From NCBI GenBank assembly GCA_014381825.1, contig JACNKX010000148.1, positions 1 through 64,000 of the forward strand: a stretch of 64,000 bases of DNA, written 5' to 3'. The notes below the pieces were generated by a model. The model saw only the letters and a program-made list of their open reading frames with translations, searched no databases and had not been told where the DNA came from. This DNA comes from Planctomycetota bacterium. Its GTDB lineage: Bacteria > Planctomycetota > Planctomycetia > Pirellulales > Pirellulaceae. Shown here one piece after another: positions 45,114 to 55,113 of this stretch. The position numbers and the translations under genes are program-made. Each line of letters begins with the position of its first letter. The first letter of the stretch is position 1.

Positions 45114-48100
45114 ATGCGTTTATTTACGGCCTGCTCGAGCCTTCTCCTTGTTGCGATGTTTTTCCCCAGCAGTCGTGATGCGAGTGCCCAGACCGTCCGT
45201 TTCGACCGCGACATCCGACCGATCCTGTCCGACAAATGCTTCCATTGCCACGGACCTGGCGAAGAACAACGAAAAGCCGACTTGCGGCTTGATCTGGAAG
45301 GCGCTGCCAAGGAGTCGGCGATCGTTCCGGGAAATGCCGACGAAAGTGAACTCGTCCGCCGGGTCCTCTCGCAGGACGTGGACGAAATGATGCCGCCTCC
45401 TGATGCCAAAAAACCGCTCAAGCTCGAAGAGATCGACCTTCTGAAACGCTGGGTCGAGCAAGGTGCCGAGTGGACCGACCACTGGGCGTTCTCGCTACCA
45501 TCGCGTCGCGAAGTCCCCAATGCAGCTGCGGCACTCGGTGACGCAGACTCGAACCGACTCGAACACTGGACAAACAGCTCCATCGATCAGTTCGTCCTCG
45601 CTCGCCTACTCGCCAATGATCTTACACCGAACGACGAATCCGATCGCCGCACGTTAATTCGCCGCGTGACATTTGATTTGACTGGCTTGCCACCAACGGC
45701 GGCGGAAGTCGAGATGTTCGTAAACGACAAGTCCGCGAACGCCTATGAGAAGGTTGTCGATCGACTGCTGAAGTCTCCGCATTACGGCGAACGCATGGCG
45801 CTGATGTGGCTCGACGCAGCGCGTTACGGCGATACGAGCGTCTTTCACGCCGATGGCCCTCGCGACATGTGGGCGTGGCGCGATCTCGTCGTGAAATCGT
45901 ACAACGAAAACAAACCGTTCGATCAGTTCTCGATCGAGCAACTAGCCGGTGACTTGCTTCCTGATGCGACGATCGAGCAGATGGTGGCTTCTGGCTTCAA
46001 TCGCAACAACGGTACGACCGACGAAGGCGGAGCAATTGCGGAGGAGTATCGCGTTGAGTACGTCGTTGATCGAGTGAAGACGACATCGACCGTTTGGCTT
46101 GGATTGACGATGGAGTGTGCCCAATGTCACGATCACAAATACGATCCGATCTCGCAGGCAGACTACTACCAGTTCTATTCATTCTTTAATGTTAGCGCCG
46201 ACGGAGGCATGCAGACTCGCAATGGGAATGCCGAGCCCACTGTGAAAGTTCCTGATCCGGAGAACGAGGCCAAACTGCCGGCGACTCGTGAGCAACTTGC
46301 GTCGACTGAGCAACAACTGGAGGACCACGTCGCAGCCGTGGAACCGGCGTTTCAGACGTGGACAGCCACCAAAGAGTCAGAGGCAAAAGCGGGCAAGCTT
46401 GATATGGTTCCAACGGACGCGTTACTTCACTTTGCGTTGGACGAAGGTAAAGGCAAGCAGACCGCCGACACGATCGATGCGCAACGCAAAGGAAACATCA
46501 AGGGCAAGGAGCAGTGGGTCGCAGCTCATTTCAACCAGGGACTTAATCTCGACGGAAAGACCTATGTCGACCTGGGAAATCTCGGCGACTTCGAGCGGAC
46601 TGACAAGTTCTCCTACGGCGGTTGGGTGCGTCCTGCCGGAAAAGCTTCCGGGGTGGTGCTGGCTCGAATGGACAATGCCGACAGCTTCCGTGGCTACGAC
46701 ATGCTGTTGAGTGATGGCTATGTCACTGTTCACATTGTCAACAAGTGGCCTGAGAACGCGATCAAGGTGCAAACGAAGAAGCGACTTGAACCAGCCAAAT
46801 GGCAGCACGTCTTTGCAACCTACGATGGCTCGTCGAAAGCAGCAGGGATTAAAATCTATGTAAACGGCGAATCGTGGGATTGGGATATCCAGCAAGACGG
46901 ATTGAAAGACACCATCCGTACGAAGAAGACGCTGTTGATCGGTAGCCGCCATTCCGATGCACGTTTCAAAGGAGTGATCGACGATTTACGAATGTATGGT
47001 CGCGAGTTGGTTGCCGCAGAAGTGCAATCCTTGGCGGGTTCAAACCCCATCACGCCGATCCTGCAACTCGCAGCCGACAAGCGTTCCGACGAGCAAGTAA
47101 CGCAGCTCCGCGACTACTATCTGAACAATGCCGACGTCAAGTATCAGGAGCTGGCGCAGCAACGCGACAAACTGAAAGCGGAGGAGACCGAGCTGCTTAA
47201 GCCGTTGACAACGGTCATGATGATGCGCGACGGCCAACGCGACACCTTCATCTTGAATCGCGGCGCGTATGCCGCACCAACCGATCGCAAAGTGACCCAA
47301 GGCACACCTGCCATCTTGCCACCGATGGCTTCCGATGCACCAACGAATCGCTTGGGACTTGCTCGCTGGTTATTTCAACCGGATCATCCGCTGACCGCTC
47401 GCGTTGCCGTGAATCGTTACTGGCAGATGCTGTTCGGTACCGGATTGGTCGTGACGCCGGAAGACTTTGGTTCGCAAGGCGACTACCCAAGTCATCCCGA
47501 ACTTCTCGATTGGCTCGCGGTCGACTTCCGCGAGAGCGGTTGGGACGTAAAACGGATGATCAAGCAACTCGTGATGTCAGCCGTATATCGACAGAGCGCC
47601 AAGGTATCCGCCGAGTTATACGCCCGCGATCCGAACAACCGGTTGCTGGCACGGGGCCCACGGTTTCGCTTACAAGGCGAGTTCATTCGTGACAATGTGT
47701 TGATGATCAGCGGGTTGCTCAACAGACAGATGGGTGGCGCAGGTGTGAAGCCGTACCAGCCGCCAGGATTGTGGGTAGAAGTAGGGCTAAGTGGTAAACC
47801 TAACTTCGTTCAGGACCACGACGACAAACTCTATCGACGGAGTATCTACACGTACTGGAAACGTTCCGCACCTCCACCGTCGATGCAGATCTTCGACGCA
47901 CCGACTCGCGAGAAGTGTACGATCCGTCGGGCGCGAACCAACACGCCGCTGCAAGCTCTTGTGACGCTGAACGACGTACAATTTGTCGAAGCATCTCGCA
48001 ACTTTGCGCAGCGGATGATGCTCGAAGGAGGTGAGTCGTCGGACGAGAGATTGGCATTCGCCTACTTGCAAGCGATGGCTCGCGAGCCCAGCCCATCCGA

Positions 48101-48290
48101 ACGTGAGGCACTGCTGAGCGTGTTCGCTGCAGCGACAGAACACTTCAAGAGTGATCCAGAAGCCGCGAAGCAACTGTTGGGCTTCGGCGAGTCAATACGC
48201 GACGAAGCACTTGACATCGCCGAACACGCTGCTTGGACAATCGTGGCGAGTTCCATCTTCAACCTAGACGAAACACTGACAAGAGGATGA
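45114..48290 (+). CDS. DUF1549/DUF1553 (PSD1) cytochrome-like protein with LamG domain
   Basis: Large exported planctomycete protein of 1058 residues. Signal peptide about 1-24. The first domain is cytochrome-c-like (PSCyt1) with the haem motif CFHCH ([21 protein letters not shown]). DUF1549 (PSCyt2), about 150-360, carries a second CAQCH in [21 protein letters not shown] LamG/concanavalin-like insert covers about 440-630 ([31 protein letters not shown]). DUF1553 (PSD1) follows, about 740-1010 ([42 protein letters not shown]). The ATG at 45114 starts the signal peptide. It is followed 5 bases later by a DUF1501 gene, the usual partner. The function of these paired families, often linked to polysaccharide breakdown, is not proven. 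Confidence 0.93.
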   Translation: MRLFTACSSLLLVAMFFPSSRDASAQTVRFDRDIRPILSDKCFHCHGPGEEQRKADLRLDLEGAAKESAIVPGNADESELVRRVLSQDVDEMMPPPDAKKPLKLEEIDLLKRWVEQGAEWTDHWAFSLPSRREVPNAAAALGDADSNRLEHWTNSSIDQFVLARLLANDLTPNDESDRRTLIRRVTFDLTGLPPTAAEVEMFVNDKSANAYEKVVDRLLKSPHYGERMALMWLDAARYGDTSVFHADGPRDMWAWRDLVVKSYNENKPFDQFSIEQLAGDLLPDATIEQMVASGFNRNNGTTDEGGAIAEEYRVEYVVDRVKTTSTVWLGLTMECAQCHDHKYDPISQADYYQFYSFFNVSADGGMQTRNGNAEPTVKVPDPENEAKLPATREQLASTEQQLEDHVAAVEPAFQTWTATKESEAKAGKLDMVPTDALLHFALDEGKGKQTADTIDAQRKGNIKGKEQWVAAHFNQGLNLDGKTYVDLGNLGDFERTDKFSYGGWVRPAGKASGVVLARMDNADSFRGYDMLLSDGYVTVHIVNKWPENAIKVQTKKRLEPAKWQHVFATYDGSSKAAGIKIYVNGESWDWDIQQDGLKDTIRTKKTLLIGSRHSDARFKGVIDDLRMYGRELVAAEVQSLAGSNPITPILQLAADKRSDEQVTQLRDYYLNNADVKYQELAQQRDKLKAEETELLKPLTTVMMMRDGQRDTFILNRGAYAAPTDRKVTQGTPAILPPMASDAPTNRLGLARWLFQPDHPLTARVAVNRYWQMLFGTGLVVTPEDFGSQGDYPSHPELLDWLAVDFRESGWDVKRMIKQLVMSAVYRQSAKVSAELYARDPNNRLLARGPRFRLQGEFIRDNVLMISGLLNRQMGGAGVKPYQPPGLWVEVGLSGKPNFVQDHDDKLYRRSIYTYWKRSAPPPSMQIFDAPTREKCTIRRARTNTPLQALVTLNDVQFVEASRNFAQRMMLEGGESSDERLAFAYLQAMAREPSPSEREALLSVFAAATEHFKSDPEAAKQLLGFGESIRDEALDIAEHAAWTIVASSIFNLDETLTRG

Positions 48291-48295
48291 TTCGG

Positions 48296-49759
48296 ATGAA
48301 TCCGATTGGACCACACGAACTGCAATTGACCCGGCGACAGTTGCTATCAAAAGGCCGCAGCTGCATTGGTGCAGCGGCCCTTGCGGGTTTACTGAGCGGT
48401 GAAGCTCAGCCCGCGGCGGGGTATTCGTCGGAGGCGATCGGCGGATTGCCTTCGCTGCCGCACTTCGCTCCAAAGGCGAAGCGAGTGATCTATCTCTTCA
48501 TGGCCGGTGGCCCGAGCCACATCGACTTGTTCGACTACAAGCCGGCGATGCGAAAGTTCCACGGCTCGGAACTGCCCGAATCGATTCGACAAGGCCAGCG
48601 GCTGACGGGTATGACAAGTGGTCAGAAGTCGTTTCCCTGCGTCGCTCCGATGTTCAAGTTCACTCGTCACGGTGAACGCGGCACGTGGGTGAACGCCGAG
48701 CTAATGCCACATATCGCGTCGATCGTCGATGATCTGGCCATCATCCGGACGATGAACACGGAAGCGATCAATCACGACCCAGCGATTACATACATTAACA
48801 CGGGCACGCAGCAACTAGGTCGGCCGAGCATGGGAGCGTGGCTTAGCTATGGGCTCGGCAGCCCGAGCAAGGATCTGCCCGCTTACGTGACAATGATCTC
48901 CGTTGGTAACGCGCCGGGCCAAGCGCTTTACTCGCGTTTGTGGGGCAGCGGCTTCTTGCCATCGCAGCATCAAGGCGTTCAATTTCGCAGCGGCAAGGAT
49001 CCGGTTCTGTATTTGACGAATCCGCCTGGCGTCCCTGCACGCCTCCGTCGCAAGATGCTCGACGGTATCGCCAAGATTAACGAGGAGCGGTTCGCCGATC
49101 TTGGCGATCCCGAGATCCAAACGCGAATCGCCCAGTACGAAATGGCTTATCGAATGCAGACTTCGGTGCCCGGCTTGATGGATACGTCCAAGGAGTCAGC
49201 GGCGACGTTCAATCTTTACGGGCCAAACGCAAGCAAGCCGGGTACGTTCGCGTCGAACTGTGTTCTGGCACGGCGGATGGCCGAGCGTGGCGTTCGCTTT
49301 GTGCAGTTGTTCCATCGCGGTTGGGATCAACACGGCAGCCTGCCAGCAGGAATCAAGAATAACTGCAACGGCGTCGATCAACCGGTCGCTGGTTTGATCA
49401 AAGATCTGAAGCAGCGCGGCATGCTTGAAGACACAATCGTCATCTTCGGAGGGGAGTTCGGTCGCACGATCTACAGCCAGGGCTCTCTCTCCGCAACCAA
49501 CCACGGACGCGATCATCACGGTCGTTGCTTCACGACTTGCGTAGCAGGCGGTGGCTTCAAGCCCGGCATCGACTACGGCCAGACCGACGACTACAGCTAC
49601 AACATCCTCGAGAACCCGGTTCACATAAACGACCTCAACGCTACCATCCTGCACAACCTCGGCATCGATCACCAGCGGTTTACTGTGAAGTACCAAGGCC
49701 TCGATGCACGCTTGACCGGCGTGGAAGGGGCGCACGTCATTAAGGACCTGCTTGCCTAG
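48296..49759 (+). CDS. TAT-like DUF1501 protein (sulfatase/phosphatase-fold)
   Basis: Partner of the preceding PSD1 gene, 487 residues. A twin-arginine-like export signal ([20 protein letters not shown]) precedes the DUF1501 domain, a member of the alkaline-phosphatase/sulfatase-like fold. It has the metal-site-like blocks [20 protein letters not shown] near the start, [23 protein letters not shown] and [17 protein letters not shown]. Whether it is an active hydrolase is not known, since DUF1501 lacks the formylglycine Cys/Ser motif of true sulfatases. I prefer ATG 48296 because GAGG lies 9 bases upstream; ATG 48287 would overlap the PSD1 stop by 4 bases. Confidence 0.9.
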   Translation: MNPIGPHELQLTRRQLLSKGRSCIGAAALAGLLSGEAQPAAGYSSEAIGGLPSLPHFAPKAKRVIYLFMAGGPSHIDLFDYKPAMRKFHGSELPESIRQGQRLTGMTSGQKSFPCVAPMFKFTRHGERGTWVNAELMPHIASIVDDLAIIRTMNTEAINHDPAITYINTGTQQLGRPSMGAWLSYGLGSPSKDLPAYVTMISVGNAPGQALYSRLWGSGFLPSQHQGVQFRSGKDPVLYLTNPPGVPARLRRKMLDGIAKINEERFADLGDPEIQTRIAQYEMAYRMQTSVPGLMDTSKESAATFNLYGPNASKPGTFASNCVLARRMAERGVRFVQLFHRGWDQHGSLPAGIKNNCNGVDQPVAGLIKDLKQRGMLEDTIVIFGGEFGRTIYSQGSLSATNHGRDHHGRCFTTCVAGGGFKPGIDYGQTDDYSYNILENPVHINDLNATILHNLGIDHQRFTVKYQGLDARLTGVEGAHVIKDLLA

Positions 49760-50099
49760 CGGGCTTAACCACTGATCTTCGCCAATCGACACTAACAGAA
49801 TTGAGTCAAGAGAATTGAGGAGCCGAGGGCCTCAAGATGGTTTTTCGCTTATCGCCTCGTTCGATTAGTGTCAGTTAGCGCTCACTAGTGGTTCCCCCGT
49901 TCTCACCTTCCAAGTCTTCCACGTACTCCGACACGCTCACCCGATTCGACCGGCACATCCGGCTTCTTTCAACGCGTCAGCGACGGCTTAATCTGCGCAG
50001 AGTTTGCTGGCCGATGGTTAGGGAATGTCCGCTGAGTCTGCGCGGTGATTGCGTCAGGAGCGACGATCCAATTGGTCCCCATCTGCGTTTGAGCCCAAC
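49760..50099. other. Non-coding region before pntAA
   Basis: A 340-base gap without a gene. It contains an imperfect inverted repeat at 49767-49893 and should hold the pnt promoter in its right part. Confidence 0.45.
49767..49893. repeat. Imperfect long inverted repeat
   Basis: The left arm (AACCACT at 49767-49773, GACACTAA further in) is matched by a reverse-complement right arm (TTAGTGTC near 49865-49872 and AGTGGTT at 49887-49893), each about 30 bases with mismatches. The loop of some 65 bases is not repeated. It may be a terminator pair or an intergenic repeat of the genome. Confidence 0.5.
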
Positions 50100-51380
50100 A
50101 TGATGAAGGTTGCAGTTCTTAAAGAGACGTGCCCGACAGAGCAACGAGTGGCCTTGGTGCCCGCCAATGTGCCGCAGCTTGCCAAGGCTGGGATCGAAGT
50201 TGTCGTCGAGGGCGGCGCGGGGGAAGCCGCTGGGTTCCTGGATGCTCAATATGTCGAGAAGGGCGCGAAGATCGTCGCCCGCGACGAACTCTTCAGCGCG
50301 GACATCATCGCACAAGTTCGGACGCTTGGCGCGAACAAAGACTCTGGGCGTGATGACCTCGGGAAATTCCGAAACGGACAGATCGTCGTCGGGATGTGCG
50401 ATCCGTTGGGCGAGCCTGGTTCGGCCGTCGAGATTGGGGAAACTGGTGCGTCGCTGTTTGCCTTGGAGATGATCCCTCGGATAACGCGGGCGCAGAGCAT
50501 GGATGTCCTCTCGTCGATGGCGACGATCGCAGGCTACCGTGCTGTGCTGCTCGCGGCGATCGAGCTGCCAAAGATCTTTCCGATGCTGATGACTGCGGCG
50601 GGGACATTGACGCCGGCGCGAGTCTTCATCGTTGGTGTCGGTGTTGCGGGATTACAAGCGATCGCGACGGCTAAACGCTTGGGCGGTGTCGTTCATGCCT
50701 ACGACGTGCGGCCGGCGTGTCGGGAGCAAGTCGAAAGCCTGGGCGGGAAATTCGTCGAGCTTGAACTGCAAGCTGGCGAAGCCGAAGACAAAGGCGGTTA
50801 CGCCAAAGCGATGGGCGAAGAGTTCTATCGAAAACAGCGCGAGCTAATGGCAAGCGTTGTTGCTGAAAGCGATGTGGTGATTACGACCGCGGCCATTCCC
50901 GGTAAACAATCGCCGTTGCTGATTACGGCTGACGCCGTGAAGGGCATGGCACCGGGTGGGGTCATTGTGGATCTCGCGACTGAACGCGGTGGCAACTGCG
51001 AGTTGAGTCAGGCCGACACGCGTGTGGTCGAACACGGAGTCACCATTCTTGGGCCGACGAATCTGCCATCGGAAATACCCAACCACGCCAGCCAGATGTA
51101 CTCGAACAACGTCACCAAGTTCCTGCTGAACTTGATCAAAGATGGCAATGTCGAGCTGAATCTCGAAGACGAGATCATACGCGACACGCTCGTGGCTCAC
51201 GAAGGCCAACTGCTTAACGCGAGGATGCGCGACATTCTAGGAATGGAACCGCTACCTGTGCCAGAGCCGATGCCGGAACCAGAAGAAACAGACTCGCCGT
51301 CTCAGGATGCAGAGGCGAATTCAACGGACACGGACGTAGATGATGACAGTGGCGAAAAAGCCAAGGAAGCTGACGAATGA
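50100..51380 (+). CDS. pntAA: NAD(P) transhydrogenase alpha subunit, part 1 (NAD-binding)
   Basis: NAD(H)-binding dI subunit of the proton-translocating transhydrogenase, 426 residues. It is cytoplasmic, with the alanine-dehydrogenase-like two-domain fold: VAVLKETCPTEQRVALVPAN at the start, the nucleotide loop in ARVFIVGVGVAGLQAIATAKRLGGVVHAYDVRP, and EDKGGYAKAMGEEFYRKQR (given in part), with GGVIVDLATERGGN later. Active-site positions look intact. A C-terminal tail of about 45 residues is Glu/Asp/Ser-rich (MPEPEETDSPS) and is not seen in the standard family. The stop overlaps the next start (ATGA). Two ATGs, 50100 and 50103, are possible; the longer frame to 50049 is leader sequence. Confidence 0.95.
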   Translation: MMKVAVLKETCPTEQRVALVPANVPQLAKAGIEVVVEGGAGEAAGFLDAQYVEKGAKIVARDELFSADIIAQVRTLGANKDSGRDDLGKFRNGQIVVGMCDPLGEPGSAVEIGETGASLFALEMIPRITRAQSMDVLSSMATIAGYRAVLLAAIELPKIFPMLMTAAGTLTPARVFIVGVGVAGLQAIATAKRLGGVVHAYDVRPACREQVESLGGKFVELELQAGEAEDKGGYAKAMGEEFYRKQRELMASVVAESDVVITTAAIPGKQSPLLITADAVKGMAPGGVIVDLATERGGNCELSQADTRVVEHGVTILGPTNLPSEIPNHASQMYSNNVTKFLLNLIKDGNVELNLEDEIIRDTLVAHEGQLLNARMRDILGMEPLPVPEPMPEPEETDSPSQDAEANSTDTDVDDDSGEKAKEADE

Positions 51381-51961
51381 GTCAATCTCCATCGACGTTC
51401 AAAGTGCTAGGGCTGGTTATCATCGCGACGCTGCTAGGCGGCTTGTTGTTTGCACAAGACGATGCGGTCGAAGAGGCGAAGCCGGAGACGTCCTCGGAAA
51501 CTCCTGCCGCCGAAGGCCTTGTAACTGAGGAAGCTGCTGATCCAGTAGCCGAACCAAAAGCAGATCTGGAAGCGGTACCCGCGGAAGCAGCGCCCGAGGT
51601 CAAGTCGGCTCCAACGCCTGCACCCGTAGAGACCGCACCGGCGACCGCGAAAGGCACGATTCGCAAGGCCGATACCAACCACGCTGCGTGGGCTCGTGTG
51701 ATCGCAAGCCTGACAGTATTCGTGTTGGCCGTCTTCGTGGGATTCGAAGTGATTACAAAGGTCCCGCCGACGTTGCATACACCTTTGATGTCCGGTTCAA
51801 ACGCCATCAGCGGAATCACGTTAGTCGGTGCTGTGATTGTTGCGTGCAGCATGAGCTTCTCCGGCTTTGTGGGATTCATTGCGGTGACGCTCGCGACAGT
51901 GAACGCCGTCGGAGGATTCATGGTGACTCACCGCATGCTTGCGATGTTTAAGAAACGTTAA
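51377..51961 (+). CDS. pntAB: NAD(P) transhydrogenase alpha subunit, part 2 (membrane)
   Basis: Membrane subunit of the transhydrogenase, 194 residues. It begins with a hydrophobic segment (VLGLVIIATLLGGLLFA), then an unusual linker of some 75 residues rich in Ala, Pro and Glu (AEPKADLEAVPAEAAPEV). The transhydrogenase core follows with helices at about 113-132 and then FLAVFVGFEVITKVPPTLHTP, the conserved loop, GSNAISGITLVGAVIVACS and a last helix. Family members are normally about 90-110 residues, so the first 90 residues are an N-terminal extension. The ATGA overlap couples it to pntAA. Confidence 0.93.
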   Translation: MSQSPSTFKVLGLVIIATLLGGLLFAQDDAVEEAKPETSSETPAAEGLVTEEAADPVAEPKADLEAVPAEAAPEVKSAPTPAPVETAPATAKGTIRKADTNHAAWARVIASLTVFVLAVFVGFEVITKVPPTLHTPLMSGSNAISGITLVGAVIVACSMSFSGFVGFIAVTLATVNAVGGFMVTHRMLAMFKKR

Positions 51962-51984
51962 GGCAATCGCGTAGCGTGAGCTGT

Positions 51985-52021
51985 GCTCACCAATCCGTTC
52001 CGGTGGGCCCAGCCTACCCTA
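51985..52021. repeat. REP-like element in the pntAB-pntB gap
   Basis: GTGAGC (51977-51982 region) with GCTCAC forms a small dyad, and GGTGGGCCCAGCCTACCCTA (ending about 52021) shares the GTAGGCTGGG core (reverse strand) with the palindrome at 22413-22438. Probably an intergenic repeat, and it separates pntAB from pntB without a clear terminator. Confidence 0.45.
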
Positions 52022-52044
52022 CAAAACATGAAGAGAACGAAGCA

Positions 52045-53460
52045 ATGCTTTATCCGCTAGTCCAAATCAGCTACATCGTCGCGTCGATCCTTTTCATTCT
52101 TGGACTCAAGCAGATGGGGAGGCCAAAGACCGCAGTCCGCGGCAACTTGCTGGGTGCCTCCGGGATGTTGCTTGCCGTCGTGATGACGCTCGTCTGGATT
52201 GCTAACGGCGGCGTCTCTGACCAAGCGGCGAGCTTCTGGTTCATCGGTGCTGGCGTGATCATCGGTGCAGCAGTGGGTGCTACTTTAGCGCTTCGCGTGC
52301 AGATGACTCAGATGCCGCAATTGGTTGCGTTGTTCAACGGCTTTGGTGGAGCCGCCTCTGTCTTTGTCGCCGCAGCGGAGTTATTCAGTCGGGCGGGCGG
52401 CGAAGCGATGACTAGCGACGTCTTGCTTGCCACAGCCGTCTCCGGAACGATCGGTGCTGTCACGTTCTGGGGCAGTCTTGTCGCTTTCGGAAAACTGCAA
52501 GAGCTCAGTTGGATGAAAAAACCTTTCAAAGTGCCGATGCAGCACTTCGTGAACGGTGGACTAACATTGATTGTCATCTTGTTGACTGTGTTGATGGTCA
52601 CCAGTAGCAGCATAGGCATTCACATCACGCTGTACGTTTTCATCGCGTTGATTGCCTCGGCGCTTGGCGTCCTGCTAACAAATCCAATTGGCGGTGCTGA
52701 CATGCCCGTCGTGATCGCCCTGCTGAACTCCTACTCGGGTCTCGCCGCCGCCGCGACCGGATTCGTCATTGATAACAACGTGTTGATCATCGCTGGTTCG
52801 TTAGTCGGTGCCTCGGGCGTGATCCTGACGCAGCTGATGTGCAAAGCCATGAATCGGTCCATCGTGAATGTGCTTTTCGGCGTCATGGACGCCGGCGGCT
52901 CCGTTGGCGATGCGGACGAGATCTATGCCAATGTTCGCAGCACATCAGCCGACGATGTCGCCTTGATTTTGGAAACGGCGCAACGAGTCGTCTTTGTGCC
53001 GGGTTATGGGATGGCGGTGGCTCAGGCTCAACACGCTGTTCGTAACCTCGGTAAGATGTTGGAAGAGAATGGCGCGACCGTCGAGTATGCAATCCATCCT
53101 GTTGCTGGTCGTATGCCGGGACACATGAACGTGTTGCTGGCCGAAGCCGACGTTGACTACGACAAGCTGATGGAAATGGACGCGATCAACCCGACGATGG
53201 ACACATGCGACGTTGCGATTGTGATTGGTGCGAACGACGTCGTGAATCCCGTCGCCAAGACCGATCCACAGAGCCCGATCGCCGGGATGCCGATCATCGA
53301 TGTCGACAAAGCTCGGACGGTAATCGTCATTAAACGAAGCCTAAGCCCCGGCTTTGCAGGTATCCCAAACCCTCTATTCGCCGCCGACAACACGATGATG
53401 CTGTACGGCGACGGCAAAGTCGCCGTGCTTGAAATCGCGGCCGCGATGCGAGAAGGCTAA
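52045..53460 (+). CDS. pntB: NAD(P) transhydrogenase beta subunit
   Basis: Beta subunit of the transhydrogenase, 471 residues. The N-terminal half is the proton channel with about nine helices (YPLVQISYIVASILFILGL at the start). The C-terminal half is the NADP(H)-binding dIII domain: FVPGYGMAVAQAQHAVRNLG (loop G-x-G-x2-A/V), HPVAGRMPGHMNVLLAEADV, GANDVVNPVAKTDPQSPIAG and KRSLSPGFAGIPNPLF. The enzyme uses the proton gradient to drive hydride transfer from NADH to NADP, supplying NADPH. The ATG at 52045 is the standard start; the frame open to 51976 is leader with a repeat in it. Confidence 0.97.
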   Translation: MLYPLVQISYIVASILFILGLKQMGRPKTAVRGNLLGASGMLLAVVMTLVWIANGGVSDQAASFWFIGAGVIIGAAVGATLALRVQMTQMPQLVALFNGFGGAASVFVAAAELFSRAGGEAMTSDVLLATAVSGTIGAVTFWGSLVAFGKLQELSWMKKPFKVPMQHFVNGGLTLIVILLTVLMVTSSSIGIHITLYVFIALIASALGVLLTNPIGGADMPVVIALLNSYSGLAAAATGFVIDNNVLIIAGSLVGASGVILTQLMCKAMNRSIVNVLFGVMDAGGSVGDADEIYANVRSTSADDVALILETAQRVVFVPGYGMAVAQAQHAVRNLGKMLEENGATVEYAIHPVAGRMPGHMNVLLAEADVDYDKLMEMDAINPTMDTCDVAIVIGANDVVNPVAKTDPQSPIAGMPIIDVDKARTVIVIKRSLSPGFAGIPNPLFAADNTMMLYGDGKVAVLEIAAAMREG

Positions 53461-53691
53461 GCGTTCGGCTGGCCGAAGCACGCGAGTGTGACGGATTCAG
53501 CGGGCCTGCGTGCGAAATCGCCACAGAATTTGCCTGGTTTAGCGGCCAGGTTTCAATTGTCTTGCGGCTCGCGTCGAAGTATAACAAGGGGCAGACTCCG
53601 CATGCCGTTATCGAATCGCGACGAGCGAACGAACGCGGTCCAAGCCCCCCCGACTATCCCGCCTTATTCACGCCGCTGGAGACCGACGACC

Positions 53692-55068
53692 ATGTTTCAA
53701 ATCGAAGCAGGCAAGACGGGCCGCTACTGTGATGGAATGAACCGACGAAGCTTCGTTCAGCTCGGTGTTGCCGGGATGGCCAGCGTTGGTCTGTCCGGTG
53801 TCATGCGGGCTCGCGAGGCCTCGGCGTCGAGCGACAAGAAGAAGACGTCCGCAATCCTGATCTGGTTGGACGGCGGACCGGGGCACATGGACACGTACGA
53901 TATGAAGGTCGAGGCACCTTCAGAATATCGCGGCTTGTGGCGACCGATTCAGACGAATGTGCCTGGGTTCGAGATGACGGAGTTGTTCCCGAAGCAGGCG
54001 AAAGTGGCCGACAAGTTCTCCATTGTTCGCTCGCTGCATCATGACACGGGCGATCATTTCGCCGGTGGCCATCGGATGTTGACGACGAAGAATATGGGAG
54101 TCAGCGGCGCGAACAACGTAGGGAAGTTCCCATCGATCGGTGCGGTCGTCGCCCATCAACGCCAGCACTTGCCATCGACAGTTCCGCCCTACGTCTCCGT
54201 ACCCGTTGCTTCGAGCATCGGGCTGCGTCCCGGTTACTTCGGCGGCGACTTGCTGGGTGTTCAGTTCAACCCGTTCGAGACGGGGGGCGATCCGAACAAC
54301 GCCAACTTCAAAGTCCAAAACTTGCACCTAACGTCCGGACTGTCGGTGGATCGACTCGACGATCGGAAAGGTTTGCTGTCGCGGTTGGATCAGATTCCGC
54401 GAGCGGTGGAGGATCGTGGCGAGTTCAATGCAATCGATAGATTCGATCAACAGGCGTTGTCATTCGTCTCGGGTGAAGAAGCTCGCACCGCATTTGATAT
54501 AGCAAGCGAAGACGATGCGACACGTGACATGTACGGACGACAAAACTGGGGACAAAGCACGCTGCTCGCTCGACGATTGGTCGAGTCGGGGGCTTCGTTC
54601 GTGACGGTTCACTTCGGCGGCTGGGATCATCACTGGAACTTGCAATCTGGAATGGACAATTATTTGCCGAAGGTTGATTCCGCGGTCTCGGCGCTGTTTA
54701 CGGACCTCGATCGACGCGGGTTGCTTGATACGACGCTCGTGATCTTGTGCGGCGAGTTCAGCCGCACGCCTCGGATGAATAACGGCGGCAATGGTGGACC
54801 ACCGCTGAGTAAAGGAACACCGGGTCGCGATCACTGGGGCAACTCGATGTTCTGCCTGCTCGGTGGCGGCGGTGTGAAGGGAGGACAGATCGTTGGATCG
54901 ACGGACAGTCGCGGTGAGCGACCAGCGACGCGCCCCGTCCGCCCAGAGAATATTCATGCGACGATCTATCGTTGTCTTGGCATCGACCCGACGCTTCAAA
55001 TCCTCGATCACAGCGGTCGGCCAACGAATGTCCTTGATGACCCGACTCCGATCGAGGAATTACTTTGA
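53692..55068 (+). CDS. TAT-exported DUF1501 protein
   Basis: DUF1501 protein of 458 residues. The start MFQIEAGKTGRYCDGMNRRSF matches the family-typical layout in which a short prefix and C-D-G precede the twin-arginine motif, so the ATG at 53692 is chosen (GGAGA upstream) and the longer frame to 53488 is left out. Core blocks are ILIWLDGGPGHMDTYDMK, GGWDHHWNLQSG, CGEFSRTPRMNN and GRDHWGNSMFCLLGGGGVKGG. They mark the alkaline-phosphatase-like fold shared by this group. It stands 45 bases ahead of a PSD1 gene. In planctomycetes such sets are exported and often linked to polysaccharide use; the reaction is not known. Confidence 0.9.
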   Translation: MFQIEAGKTGRYCDGMNRRSFVQLGVAGMASVGLSGVMRAREASASSDKKKTSAILIWLDGGPGHMDTYDMKVEAPSEYRGLWRPIQTNVPGFEMTELFPKQAKVADKFSIVRSLHHDTGDHFAGGHRMLTTKNMGVSGANNVGKFPSIGAVVAHQRQHLPSTVPPYVSVPVASSIGLRPGYFGGDLLGVQFNPFETGGDPNNANFKVQNLHLTSGLSVDRLDDRKGLLSRLDQIPRAVEDRGEFNAIDRFDQQALSFVSGEEARTAFDIASEDDATRDMYGRQNWGQSTLLARRLVESGASFVTVHFGGWDHHWNLQSGMDNYLPKVDSAVSALFTDLDRRGLLDTTLVILCGEFSRTPRMNNGGNGGPPLSKGTPGRDHWGNSMFCLLGGGGVKGGQIVGSTDSRGERPATRPVRPENIHATIYRCLGIDPTLQILDHSGRPTNVLDDPTPIEELL

Positions 55069-55113
55069 CGCACGGATGCTTTGGTCGGTTGAACGAAGAA
55101 GAGGAATCACATC

